NCBI RefSeq assembly: GCF_034044715.1
Contig: NZ_JAXCLW010000011.1
Location: 1-64,000, forward strand
DNA length: 64,000 nt
Reading direction: 5' to 3'
Source of the DNA: Dongia_B soli
GTDB lineage: Bacteria; Pseudomonadota; Alphaproteobacteria; Dongiales; Dongiaceae
Under the pieces are notes generated by a model. That model saw only the letters and a list, made by a program, of their open reading frames with translations. It was not told the DNA's origin and did not search any database. Each line of letters starts with the position of its first letter. The first letter of the stretch is position 1. Made by a program: the position numbers and the translations under genes. Of this stretch, positions 35,542 to 44,307 are shown one piece after another.

Positions 35542-36702
35542 TTGAAGAAACGTGACGTAACTCATTCGACAGCCGCTAGCGCGCGCGCCTTTTCGCGCCG
35601 CCTGCTGCTGAAGACGACTGCAACGCTCGGCGCCGCGGCCGTGACCGCGCCCTGGCTTGTGCGCGACGCTTTTTCCTCGTCCGGCCAATTGAATTTCATC
35701 GGCTGGGCCGGGTATGACTTCAAGCCGGCTTTCGAGGCTTTCCACAAGAAAACCGGTATCAAAATCAATTTCAACGAGCAGCCCGATCAGGATGCGATGG
35801 CGGCCCAGGCGAAAGCTGGCGGCAGCGATACCTTCGATATCTCTGAGCCGACCGCCGATCGGGTGCGCAACTGGGTCGAGCAGGGTTTCATCCAGCCCTG
35901 GCACACCGCGAAGATCAATCTCGACGGCGTCGAACCGGGCATCATGAACGGCTCCGCCGCCAAGCAGGGCGAAGTCGACGGCAAGCTCTATGCCTCGCCC
36001 AGCGTCTGGGGAACGGAAGCCCTGATGTTCAATACGGATGAGATCAAGCTGGAATATCCTCAGGCGAGCCTGGGCGATTTGTGGCAGGATCAATATGCTG
36101 GCAAGGTGACGCTGCGTGCGCATTCCGGTTTGATGGCGATTGGCCGCTGGCTGGAAGCTGAAGGCAAGTTGCCGAAGCCCTATGACGATTCGTTCAAGGA
36201 TGAAGCGTCGATGGTGGCGAACTATGATGCGATTCTGAAGAAGGCGATCGAGCTGAAGAGCCACATCGCCCAGTGGTGGAAAGATGAAAATTCCGCCCAG
36301 GGTGCTTTCCGTACGAATGGCTGCGTGATCGGTCAGTGTTGGGATACCTCGGCCCAGGCGCTGCAGAAGGAAGGCCTGCCGGTCGGCTATATCTCGCCGA
36401 AGGAAGGTGCTGCGGCCTGGTTGCAGGAATTCGTCCTGTTCAAGAAGGCGAAGAATGTCGCCCAGGCCGAAGCCTGGATCTCCTGGATCAACAGCCCCGA
36501 AGGCTCGCTCGCTTGGGCCATTGCCTGGTCGGGTAATCCGGTGGCTAAGGGCGGTGCCGATGCGGCACCGGAATCGCAGAAGAAGTTCCTGAAAGCGGCT
36601 TTCCCGGGCGATGCCCTGAATAAGCTGTGGTGGTGGCCGGAACAGACGACGTGGTTTGTTTCGAAGCGTAACGAATATGCTGATAGGTTCATGTCGGCCT
36701 AA
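35542..36702 (+). CDS. Polyamine-type ABC substrate-binding protein, copy 1 (PotD/PotF family)
   Basis: This 386-residue periplasmic binding protein has the type II fold of spermidine/putrescine binders. It has a twin-arginine-like signal (FSRRLLLKTTATLGAAAV) and then LNFIGWAGYDFKPAFEAFHK, typical of the polyamine/Fe family. Further family blocks are GKLYASPSVWGTEALMFN, KAIELKSHIAQWWKDENSA and KLWWWPEQTTWFVSKRNEYA. It starts with TTG 35542, five bases after AGGAGG; an ATG between them is out of frame. A 15-bp hairpin follows, and then a close paralogue, so this is half of a tandem duplication. Ligand is inferred only from family. Confidence 0.87.
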   Translation: MKKRDVTHSTAASARAFSRRLLLKTTATLGAAAVTAPWLVRDAFSSSGQLNFIGWAGYDFKPAFEAFHKKTGIKINFNEQPDQDAMAAQAKAGGSDTFDISEPTADRVRNWVEQGFIQPWHTAKINLDGVEPGIMNGSAAKQGEVDGKLYASPSVWGTEALMFNTDEIKLEYPQASLGDLWQDQYAGKVTLRAHSGLMAIGRWLEAEGKLPKPYDDSFKDEASMVANYDAILKKAIELKSHIAQWWKDENSAQGAFRTNGCVIGQCWDTSAQALQKEGLPVGYISPKEGAAAWLQEFVLFKKAKNVAQAEAWISWINSPEGSLAWAIAWSGNPVAKGGADAAPESQKKFLKAAFPGDALNKLWWWPEQTTWFVSKRNEYADRFMSA

Positions 36703-36714
36703 TGCCACGAACCG

Positions 36715-36749
36715 CTCCGGCACATCGGCGATCAGCCGATGTGCCGGAG
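36715..36749 (+). other. Stem-loop after binding-protein copy 1
   Basis: A perfect 15-bp stem (36715-36729 with 36735-36749) has a GATCA loop and starts 12 bases after the stop codon. No T-run follows. Such structures protect upstream mRNA and let binding protein be made in excess over the permeases. Confidence 0.75.
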
Positions 36750-36865
36750 GCCTGCCGGCTTCGAGCCTATCGGTGACGATGGGCTGCTTGGGGTGGAGCG
36801 GTCAGTTCAGCCATCGGAATGTCAAAGAATAACTTGGCATGACTAACGGGTTGAAGGAGGACTCC

Positions 36866-38044
36866 ATGACAAAGCGTAAAACGGCAAAGCGTAAGCATCA
36901 CCATTCCGTCGCGCGCCTTGATCGCGCGATATCCCGGCGCCGATTGTTGAAGGCGTCAGCCGTCATCGGTACGGTCTCTTTAGGCGCACCCTGGATCGTC
37001 CGGGATGCCTTTTCATCCTCGGGCGAATTCAATTTCCTGGGCTGGGCCGGTTATGACTTCAAGCCGGCCTTCGACGCCTTCAACAAGAAGACGGGCATCA
37101 CCGTCAATTTTACTGAACAACCTGACCAGGATGCGATGGTCGCGCAGGCCAAGGCAGGCGGAGCGGCCGGCGGCTTCGATGTCTGCGAGCCGACAGCCGA
37201 TCGTATCAAGAACTGGGTCGAGCAGGATTTCCTGCAGCCCTGGGGCGACAAGAACATCAATGCCGACGGTATCGAACCCGGTATCATGAACGGCTCGGCG
37301 ATGAAGCCGGCCCAGATGGGCGGCAAGCTCTATGCGTCGCCCAGTGTCTGGGGAACAGAATCCCTGACCTTCAACACCGATGAAGTGAAGCTCACCTATC
37401 CGCAAGCCAGTCTCGGCGATCTGTGGAAGGATGAATATGCCGGCAAGGTGACCGTGCGGCCGCATTCCGGCCTGATGACGATCGGGCGGTGGCTAGAAGG
37501 TGAAGGCAAACTGCCGAAGCCCTATGACGATTCCTTCAAGGACGAAGCCTCGATGACGGCAAATTACGATGTCATCATCAAAAAGGCACTGGAACTCAAA
37601 AGTCACGTCGCACAATGGTGGAAGGACGAGAATTCGGCACAGGGCGCTTTCCGCACCAATGGTTGCGTCATCGGCAATTGCTGGGATACCTCGGCCCAGG
37701 CCTTGCAGAGGGAGGGGCTGCCGATCGGCTATCTGTCCCCCAAGGAAGGCGCTGCCGCCTGGCTGCAGACCTTCGTGCTGTTCAAGGGGGCGAAGAATAT
37801 CGCCCAGGCCGAGGCTTGGGTGTCCTGGGTCAACACGCCGGAAGGAGCATTGGCCTGGGCCCAGGCCTATAGTGGAAATCCAGTTGCCAAAGGGGCGGCT
37901 GATGCTGCGCCCGAAGCGCAGAAGAAGTTCTTGCAATCGGCTTTCCCCGGCGATGCCCTGAACAAACTCTGGTGGTGGCCGGAACAGGCAAGCTGGTTCG
38001 TCTCGAAGCGCAACGAATACGCCGACAGATTCCAGGCGGGTTGA
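36866..38044 (+). CDS. Polyamine-type ABC substrate-binding protein, copy 2 (PotD/PotF family)
   Basis: This 392-residue close paralogue of the preceding gene keeps almost every block: DAFSSSGEFNFLGWAGYDFK, YASPSVWGTE, KSHVAQWWKDENSAQGAFRT and WWWPEQASWFVSKRNEYADR. The signal is again twin-arginine-like (ISRRRLLKASAVIG), on a longer basic N-terminal stretch with a His-rich HHHS. The start at 36866 has AAGGAGG six bases upstream; the ATG at 36839 is less likely. Differences from copy 1 include an AGGF insertion (residues around 103-106) and several near-ligand positions, so the two may bind different amines. It is followed by a 13-bp hairpin. Confidence 0.87.
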   Translation: MTKRKTAKRKHHHSVARLDRAISRRRLLKASAVIGTVSLGAPWIVRDAFSSSGEFNFLGWAGYDFKPAFDAFNKKTGITVNFTEQPDQDAMVAQAKAGGAAGGFDVCEPTADRIKNWVEQDFLQPWGDKNINADGIEPGIMNGSAMKPAQMGGKLYASPSVWGTESLTFNTDEVKLTYPQASLGDLWKDEYAGKVTVRPHSGLMTIGRWLEGEGKLPKPYDDSFKDEASMTANYDVIIKKALELKSHVAQWWKDENSAQGAFRTNGCVIGNCWDTSAQALQREGLPIGYLSPKEGAAAWLQTFVLFKGAKNIAQAEAWVSWVNTPEGALAWAQAYSGNPVAKGAADAAPEAQKKFLQSAFPGDALNKLWWWPEQASWFVSKRNEYADRFQAG

Positions 38045-38054
38045 TCAAGCTGCA

Positions 38055-38088
38055 CAAGGCTCGCCGAGCGGAGCATCGGCGAGCCTTG
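38055..38088 (+). other. Stem-loop after binding-protein copy 2
   Basis: A perfect 13-bp stem (38055-38067 with 38076-38088) has an eight-base loop and begins 11 bases after the stop codon. It has no clear T-run. It mirrors the hairpin after copy 1, though its sequence is different. Confidence 0.7.
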
Positions 38089-38238
38089 CTGTCGGGTTCT
38101 GCCGCCTGCAACGGTCGGGATTAACCGCCTGCGATTCGAAAAGAACTACAAAGATTTTCAAAATTTTGAAAAATCGATTGACTCGTTCAAATCTCCAAAC
38201 CGAAGATGCGGGCAGGGGAGCAATGGAACTGGGCGACA

Positions 38239-39099
38239 ATGCGAAGCATGCGCCAACGAGTCGGCAGATATCTTTTGCTGACACCGCTGGGAGTGACCTC
38301 GATCTTGACGGTGGTCATCGCGCTGGGATTGATCACGGTGCTCAGTTTTCAGCGCACCGATCCCGCCGCTTTGTTCACCGATTTCACCTGGGCGGCGTAT
38401 CAGGATAATGTCGCGCGGCCGCTTTTCTGGCGTGTGCTCGGCAGGTCTCTCGTTATCTCGGCGCTGGTGACAATCGTCACCATCGTTTTGGCTTATCCGG
38501 TCGCCTATTTCATTTCCTTCAAAGCGGGGCAGGCCAAGCATATCCTCTTGGTAATCGTCTCTGCGCCGTTCTTCACCAGCTATCTGCTGCGGATCTTCGG
38601 CTGGAAGATCATTCTTGGGTTCAATGGCGTGCTCAATTCCGCCCTGTTGGGCCTTGGCTTGATCGATCAACCGCTGGCTTTCCTGGTCTATAATCCTGGC
38701 GCCGTCATCATCGCGCTCAGCCATGCCTATCTCGCCTTCGCCATCCTGCCGATCTATGTCTCGCTGGATCGCATCGAGCGCGCTTTGCTGGAAGCCGCTT
38801 CCGATCTCGGAGCGCGTCCGGCGAGCGTCTTTTTGAAGATCGTCCTGCCGCTCTCGGCACCGGGCGTCATCTCGGCGGCGGTGCTGATCTTCGTCCCAAC
38901 GGTCGGCGACTACATCACGCCCACCTTGGTCGGTGGCCCGGAAGGTGTGATGGTGGCCAATCTCATCCAATCGGCCTTCGGCAAGGCCAATGACTGGCCG
39001 GCCGGTTCCGCCATGTCGGTTGCAACCATCCTGACCGTGGGCATTCCCTTGCTGATTCTCTTCTCGCTCGGCCATCGGCGCGCCAGGAGCAATGCATGA
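38239..39099 (+). CDS. Polyamine-type ABC permease, PotB/PotH-like
   Basis: This inner-membrane permease of about 286 residues has six helices of the spermidine/putrescine type. It has the characteristic N-terminal block LLLTPLGVTSILTVVIALGL, the VGDYITPTLVGGPEGVMVAN segment and the EAA loop EAASDLGARPASVFLKIVLP that contacts an ATPase. The start is unclear: ATG 38239 (used here) and ATG 38206 are in frame but have poor ribosome sites. ATG 38223 sits behind a strong GGGGAG but is in another frame. It overlaps the next permease by four bases (ATGA). Confidence 0.88.
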   Translation: MRSMRQRVGRYLLLTPLGVTSILTVVIALGLITVLSFQRTDPAALFTDFTWAAYQDNVARPLFWRVLGRSLVISALVTIVTIVLAYPVAYFISFKAGQAKHILLVIVSAPFFTSYLLRIFGWKIILGFNGVLNSALLGLGLIDQPLAFLVYNPGAVIIALSHAYLAFAILPIYVSLDRIERALLEAASDLGARPASVFLKIVLPLSAPGVISAAVLIFVPTVGDYITPTLVGGPEGVMVANLIQSAFGKANDWPAGSAMSVATILTVGIPLLILFSLGHRRARSNA

Positions 39100-39956
39100 C
39101 CACCGAGCAACCTCTTGCAAGCTACCTGCCGGCCAGCGGCAATCTATCTGTCTCCGCCATGCTGCGCGGCATGCGGCGCCAATGGCTATGGTTTTATACC
39201 CGTCTCTTTGCGGTTATCCTTTATCTGCCATCCGTCTTCATTCTGCTTTTCAGTTTCAATTCCGGCATTCACGTCGCCTTTCCTTTGAAGGAATGGACTT
39301 TCGACTGGTACATCGCCCTTGGTCGCAATGGGGCCTTGCTGACGGCGGCCGGCAACAGCCTGAAGGTCGGTGTGGCCGCATCATTGATGTCGACGACGAT
39401 CGGCGTGCTCGGTGGCTTCGCCCTGGTGCGCTATCGCTGGCCGGGCGGGCAGGGGCTCACCGCACTCAGCATGATGCCGCTGCTGATGCCCTCGATCATC
39501 ATGGGCATTTCGCTTCTGGTCCTGTTGCGAACCATCGGCTTCGGCAATTCGCTGACCGCTATTACAATTGGGCATATCGTCTTCTGTACGCCGCTGAGCC
39601 TCTCGATCATGATGAGCCGCTTCGTCACCTTGGATCGCACCTTGGAAGAGGCAGCACTGGATCTCGGTGCCAATGAGATTGGCACTTTCTTGAAGATCAC
39701 ATTGCCTCTCTCGGTTTCGGCAATCGCTGCCTCAATCATTCTATGCCTTACCGCGTCGATCGATGAATTCGTCATCGCCTTTTTCCTGGCCGGCACCGAC
39801 GTCACCCTGCCACTGTACATTTGGGGGCAATTACGGTTCCCCAGCCGGTTACCGGAAATTCTGGCTCTCGGCTCCTGCATGTTGCTGGGCACGCTGGCTT
39901 TGATCGTTGTCGGTGAGATGCTTCGTCGCCGCGGCGCGGCGCAAAACGTCACTTGA
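39096..39956 (+). CDS. Polyamine-type ABC permease, PotC/PotI-like
   Basis: This is the 286-residue second permease of the Pot system, with six membrane helices. Family features are YLPSVFILLFSFNSG, GFALVRYRWPGGQGL, the EAA loop EEAALDLGANEIGTFLKITL and ASIDEFVIAFFLAG. It forms the transmembrane pore with the preceding gene, whose stop codon it overlaps. The third binding-protein gene follows after 66 bases. No ATPase gene is found before, between or after. Confidence 0.9.
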   Translation: MTTEQPLASYLPASGNLSVSAMLRGMRRQWLWFYTRLFAVILYLPSVFILLFSFNSGIHVAFPLKEWTFDWYIALGRNGALLTAAGNSLKVGVAASLMSTTIGVLGGFALVRYRWPGGQGLTALSMMPLLMPSIIMGISLLVLLRTIGFGNSLTAITIGHIVFCTPLSLSIMMSRFVTLDRTLEEAALDLGANEIGTFLKITLPLSVSAIAASIILCLTASIDEFVIAFFLAGTDVTLPLYIWGQLRFPSRLPEILALGSCMLLGTLALIVVGEMLRRRGAAQNVT

Positions 39957-40022
39957 AGAGCGTGCCGGCCCGGGCGGCATCCGGCATGTCCATGCAAGAC
40001 CGCCAGAAATTGGGAGGTACCC

Positions 40023-41102
40023 ATGAGACAGAAAACATCTGCCGCAAGCTCGCGCCGGCAAGTTTTGATCGGCGCCGCGCTTGGGCTCTGCGCCGTTGCC
40101 GCCGTTTGGGGCGGCCGGGCGGTTGCCGCCGATAAGCTCTCATACTTCACCTGGAGCGGCTACGAGTTGCCTGACTTCCATAAGGCCTACGAAGCGGCGC
40201 ATCCCGATTCGCTCGATGTGGCCATGTTCGGCGATGACGACGAAGCCTTCACCAAGGTGAAAGCCGGCTTCCGGCCGGACCTGGCGCATCCCTGCTATGA
40301 CAAGGTCGAGCGCTGGAGGCAAGCAGGCCTCATCGAGCCGATCGATACCAAGCGGCTGAAGAATTGGAGCAAGATTTCGCCGGTCCTGCGCAATCTGCCG
40401 GGGCTGGTGGAAGGCGACCAGACCTGGATGGTGCCATGGGACTGGGGCAATACCTCGATTACCTATCGCACCGATCTTCTGAAAAATCCCGAGCAGAGCT
40501 GGAAACTGCTTTGGGACGCGAAGTATACCGGCAAGATCGCGACGATCGACGCAGTTCACGATACGCCGATGGTGGCTGGGCTGTTGGCGGGCTTCGATCC
40601 CTTCGACATGAATGACGACCAGATTGAGGCGACGCGCAAGAAGCTGCAGGAGCAGCGACCATTGCTGAAAATGTACACGACCGACATGACGTCGATTGAA
40701 CAGGCGCTGGCCTCGGGTGAGCTGGTTGCGGCGATGACTTGGAATGCCTCGGCCGTGAGCCTCAAGAAGCAGGGCGTACCCGTTGAATTCATGAATCCCA
40801 AGGAAGGGATGCTCACTTGGGTCTGCGGCTTCGTCATGATCAAGGGTACGCCGCATGCCGATCTGGCCTATGACTTCATCAATGCCCGGCTCGCCGACGC
40901 CTCTGGCGAATATTTGATCGAGAATTACGGCTATGGCTCATCGAATGCCGATGCGATGAAGGCAGTGGGCGAGGCGAAGCTGAAGGAGCTGCAGCTGCCG
41001 ACCGATCCGGACACGATGCTGAAAGCGACCGTGTTTACACGGCCGATCCGCAACAACGACAAGATCACCAAGATGTTCGAGGAAGTGAAGGCCGGCGGTT
41101 GA
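40023..41102 (+). CDS. Polyamine-type ABC substrate-binding protein, divergent third copy
   Basis: This 359-residue periplasmic binding protein of the PotD/PotF family is clearly different from the tandem pair upstream. It has a signal peptide with paired arginines (SSRRQVLIGAALGLCAVAA) cleaved near AVAADK. The mature part starts LSYFTWSGYELPDFHKAYEA. Further blocks are GDQTWMVPWDWGNTSITYRT, AAMTWNASAVSLKKQGV and SSNADAMKAVGEAKL. The GAGGTACCC region before ATG 40023 gives a usable ribosome site. It closes the Pot operon and is followed by a terminator. Being the last gene and a distinct subtype, it is probably the original cognate binder of these permeases, with the tandem pair added later; this is inference. 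Confidence 0.86.
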   Translation: MRQKTSAASSRRQVLIGAALGLCAVAAVWGGRAVAADKLSYFTWSGYELPDFHKAYEAAHPDSLDVAMFGDDDEAFTKVKAGFRPDLAHPCYDKVERWRQAGLIEPIDTKRLKNWSKISPVLRNLPGLVEGDQTWMVPWDWGNTSITYRTDLLKNPEQSWKLLWDAKYTGKIATIDAVHDTPMVAGLLAGFDPFDMNDDQIEATRKKLQEQRPLLKMYTTDMTSIEQALASGELVAAMTWNASAVSLKKQGVPVEFMNPKEGMLTWVCGFVMIKGTPHADLAYDFINARLADASGEYLIENYGYGSSNADAMKAVGEAKLKELQLPTDPDTMLKATVFTRPIRNNDKITKMFEEVKAGG

Positions 41103-41128
41103 GGCAGCCAATTCTGCCGATGAAGCAA

Positions 41129-41156
41129 AGGGGCATGCGGTGCATGCCCCTCTTTA
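41129..41156. terminator. Terminator at the end of the Pot operon
   Basis: A 10-bp stem (41129-41138 with 41142-41151) with a three-base loop is followed by CTTTATG. It lies between the convergent Pot operon and MFS genes. The preceding AAA gives it some use on the minus strand as well. Confidence 0.8.
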
Positions 41157-41158
41157 TG

Positions 41159-42655
41159 TCAGCCCGCTTCTGCCGAGGTGTCTACTGTCCGCCTGTCCTG
41201 CAAGGGCCGTTGCTCGATTCTGGAAAAGGCAAGCAAGCCGGCGGCTAGGATTCCGGCGACGATGAAGAAAAAGATCGTATAGGCATGGGCAAGGTCAAGC
41301 CGTGCAGCCGCATCCAGGGGATGGCTCAGGATTTCGGTGAGGCCGCCATCTGCCGCACGGGCCGGCATCATCGCGACCATGAGACCTAATACCAAGGCTG
41401 AACCACCCGCCGTAGAAGCGGCGCCGCCGAGTGCGCGGGCAAAGCTGATGGCGCCGCTGACGGCGCCAAGATCGCGCCGGTCGACGGCGTTCTGCGCGGC
41501 GACATTGGCGATCGGAAAGATCGGCCCGATCCCCAGCCCTGTCAGTAGCAGCAATCCGGCGGTCAGCATCGGCGTTGCCTGGGTGGCAAGAATACCGAGC
41601 AGCACCAGACAGGCAATGGCCAGAGGAAGGCCTAGAAGCGTCGGCAGCTTATAGCCGCCAGTGCGATGGATATATTGCCCCGACATCGCCGCACCGGCCG
41701 TGCTCGACAATAGCAGCGGGATCATCAACAGGCCGACATCGCGAGGCGATTGCAGCAACGACAGTTGTAGGAAGGTCGGCACCAGGACAGCCAGAGCAAG
41801 ATAGGCGCCGAAAACCAGGAAGATGGCGATCAGGACCGGGGTGACGACCGTATCGGAGAAGAACCGGGGCGGCATGATCGGTTCATCAAGCCGACGCTGG
41901 CGCCAGGCGAAGATCGATCCGGTAACGATGCTGCAGGCAAGGGCGACGATGATCTGCCAAGAAACCCAGGGAAATTCCGTGCCGCCCCAGGACAGCGCCA
42001 GCAGAAAGGAGGTGCTGCTGATGATGAAGCAGAGAACGCTCGCATAATCGATGCGCCGTGCCCCGCCGCGGCCCGTCAGGCGATGCAGGATCCGATCAGT
42101 GATCAAGATGGCGACAAGACCGATGGGCAGATTGATCCAGAAGATCCAGTGCCAGCTCGCATATTCCGTCAGGAAGCCGCCGAGGACGGGGCCCAGCAAC
42201 GACGATCCTGCCCAGACGCCGGCGAAATAGGCGCCGTAGCGCCCTCGCTCACGCGGCGAGACGACATCAGCCACCACTGTCTGCGCCAGGGTGATCAGAC
42301 CACCACCGCCGAAGCCCTGCAGCGCCCGGGCCAAGATCAAAAACGGCATCGAGGGCGACAGGGCGCAGAGCACCGAGCCCAGGAGGAAAATCAGGATGCT
42401 GATACGCATGATGGGCCGGCGGCCATGCAGATCGCTGAGCTTCCCCAGGATCGGCGTCGCGGCGGTCGAGGTTAGCAAATAGGCGGTAACGATCCAGGCC
42501 ATTAAATGAAAATCGCCGAGATCCGAGCCAATCGACGGCAAGGCGGTCGCGATGATGGTTTGGTCGAGCGCGGCCAGGAACAGGGCGATCATTGCGCCTA
42601 GCACCACTTTATGCGTTTCCGCGGCACTGAGCTTAACGAAGCTGGGCTTGTTCAT
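41159..42655 (-). CDS. MFS multidrug transporter, DHA2 (14-TM, EmrB/QacA-like)
   Basis: This 498-residue proton-driven exporter belongs to the 14-helix drug:H+ antiporter 2 group. Motif A is seen as GKLSDLHGRRPIM, the DHA2 signature LDQTIIATALPSIGSDL lies in helix 1, and the antiporter motif C region is GPVLGGFL. The C-terminal end is hydrophilic. DHA2 members export drugs, dyes or siderophores; the substrate is not deducible. It is divergent from the GAF histidine kinase (374-base gap) and has no EmrA-type adaptor neighbour. Confidence 0.9.
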   Translation of the reverse strand: MNKPSFVKLSAAETHKVVLGAMIALFLAALDQTIIATALPSIGSDLGDFHLMAWIVTAYLLTSTAATPILGKLSDLHGRRPIMRISILIFLLGSVLCALSPSMPFLILARALQGFGGGGLITLAQTVVADVVSPRERGRYGAYFAGVWAGSSLLGPVLGGFLTEYASWHWIFWINLPIGLVAILITDRILHRLTGRGGARRIDYASVLCFIISSTSFLLALSWGGTEFPWVSWQIIVALACSIVTGSIFAWRQRRLDEPIMPPRFFSDTVVTPVLIAIFLVFGAYLALAVLVPTFLQLSLLQSPRDVGLLMIPLLLSSTAGAAMSGQYIHRTGGYKLPTLLGLPLAIACLVLLGILATQATPMLTAGLLLLTGLGIGPIFPIANVAAQNAVDRRDLGAVSGAISFARALGGAASTAGGSALVLGLMVAMMPARAADGGLTEILSHPLDAAARLDLAHAYTIFFFIVAGILAAGLLAFSRIEQRPLQDRRTVDTSAEAG

Positions 42656-43029
42656 GGAGCGTCATCACCGTTGAATATGCTGAAAGATCGCGATGGACCG
42701 GACTGTAGCCCTTGCCGGCATGCAGCGCGCCAGGAGCGAAAGATTGAACCGCAGGACTGCAGCGACCGGTCTGAAGTCCTAAGCGACCGGCCTTCATGCC
42801 GTCAAGCTATTGAACTTGCATGGCTATATTGTGGTCCAGGCAGGTCGAGGTGGCCTTATCGCGACAATCACAATCGAACGCCGGAAACCGCCAGAAAGCG
42901 CTGGCGAAGGTATTTGCCAGCGGCTACAAGACATTAACCGAACAGCAATTTTGTACTGGGATAGTCACTATCATACCGGCATACCCGGATAGCGGTAGCC
43001 GGCGAGGCTTCATTTTCGGTGTCGGGTGC
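42656..43029. promoter_or_regulatory. Divergent region between MFS and histidine kinase genes
   Basis: These 374 bases hold the promoters of two divergent genes. The histidine-kinase frame is open back to 42820 but that part (Ser/Gln/Arg-rich) is not family-like and is treated as untranslated. No obvious operator, RNA gene or terminator was seen. Confidence 0.45.
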
Positions 43030-44307
43030 ATGTTGGCAACGGGTGATGTACTTGCGCGGGATACCAGCGAGCACGCCCGCCTGGCGGCGCTCGATGCTTA
43101 TGGCATTGTGGATACCGCGGCCGAGGAGGCCTTCGACCGGTTTGTGCGTGTGGCTGCCGCGATACTCCGTGTGCCAATCGCCCTCATCTCGCTAATCGAT
43201 CTGGACAGGCAATGGCTCAAGGCCCGGATCGGCATTGATCTTCAGGAAACCGCCCGCAGCATCGCCTTTTGCGATCATACGATCCGGCAAGACCATGTGA
43301 TGATGGTGCCGGATGCCGTCACGGATGACCGCTTTGCCCAGAACCCCTTGGTCATCGATGCTCCCTATATTCGCTTTTATGCGGGCGCTCCGCTGATCAC
43401 ACCGCAAGGCGATCGGCTGGGCGCGCTTTGCGTCATGGATCAACAGCCGCGCAGGCTGACCGATGAGGAACAGGATCTGTTACGGGACCTCGCCGGCATG
43501 GTGGTCGACTCGCTGGAACTGCGGCGACTGAAAGAGAGTGCTGCACGGCAGGCAAAGGACATGGCTCTCCTGGCACAGGAAAGCGCCCAAGCCCAGGCCC
43601 ATGCGGAACGCCTGCTGCAGCAAAAGTCGCTGTTCATTGCCGCCATGGCGCATGAATTGCGCACGCCGCTCAATGCCATCATCGGTTTCACCGATCTTTT
43701 GCGCCTGGATGTCGCCAAGGAATTCCCCGAAGAGCGGCGCCGCGAATTCATCGACATCGTCAATAGCAGCGGCCAGCATCTCCTGGATCTGATCAACGAC
43801 CTGCTTGATCTCTCCAAGATTGAAGCGGGTAAGTTCGAAGTTAAGCCGGAACCGACGGATGTGTCCGCCCTGGTGACGCAGGTCCATCGCATGATGTCTG
43901 GCCTGGCCAAGGATCATCGTCAGAAATTTGACATCAAGATCGACCCCAAGTTACCCGCTGTCATGGCCGATCCCCGCGCGCTGAAACAGATCCTGGTCAA
44001 TTTGATTTCCAATGCGATCAAGTTCACGCCCCACGGCGGATATGTCGGGGTGACCGTGGCGATGCAAAATTCCGGTTGCCGCATTTTTGTCAGCGATACC
44101 GGACGCGGCATCAGTGCGGACGATCTCAAGGAAATTGCCGAACCGTATCGGCAGATCCGTCACAACGACACTGACGCAGGTCCCGGCACCGGGCTGGGCT
44201 TGGCGATTTGCCGCCGGCTTGTGCAATTGCACGGCAGTGTCCTGGAAATTGAAAGCTCGCCAGGCAATGGGACGACCGTGAGCTTCAGCCTGCCGTTTGC
44301 GGCGTAA
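43030..44307 (+). CDS. GAF-domain sensor histidine kinase (soluble)
   Basis: This 425-residue cytoplasmic histidine kinase has a GAF domain (about 23-165; ALISLIDLDRQWLKARIGID, YAGAPLITPQGDRLGALCVM) of the type common in bacterial light, redox or ligand sensors. An Ala/Gln-rich coiled coil (165-200) is followed by HisKA with His208 in AAMAHELRTPLNAIIGFTDL, and HATPase with the N box (LVNLISNAIKFTPHGG) and GTGLGLAICRRLVQLHG. The start at ATG 43030 begins the family-like sequence LARDTSEHARLAALDAYGIVD. No response regulator is adjacent. Its 3' end overlaps the convergent pseudouridine-synthase gene by 23 bases. Confidence 0.87.
   Translation: MLATGDVLARDTSEHARLAALDAYGIVDTAAEEAFDRFVRVAAAILRVPIALISLIDLDRQWLKARIGIDLQETARSIAFCDHTIRQDHVMMVPDAVTDDRFAQNPLVIDAPYIRFYAGAPLITPQGDRLGALCVMDQQPRRLTDEEQDLLRDLAGMVVDSLELRRLKESAARQAKDMALLAQESAQAQAHAERLLQQKSLFIAAMAHELRTPLNAIIGFTDLLRLDVAKEFPEERRREFIDIVNSSGQHLLDLINDLLDLSKIEAGKFEVKPEPTDVSALVTQVHRMMSGLAKDHRQKFDIKIDPKLPAVMADPRALKQILVNLISNAIKFTPHGGYVGVTVAMQNSGCRIFVSDTGRGISADDLKEIAEPYRQIRHNDTDAGPGTGLGLAICRRLVQLHGSVLEIESSPGNGTTVSFSLPFAA

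Noticed and set aside
38166..38408. 80-codon frame overlapping the first Pot permease
   Set aside because: Only its start region (ATG 38223 with a good ribosome site) is of interest; the rest is out of frame with a clear permease gene.
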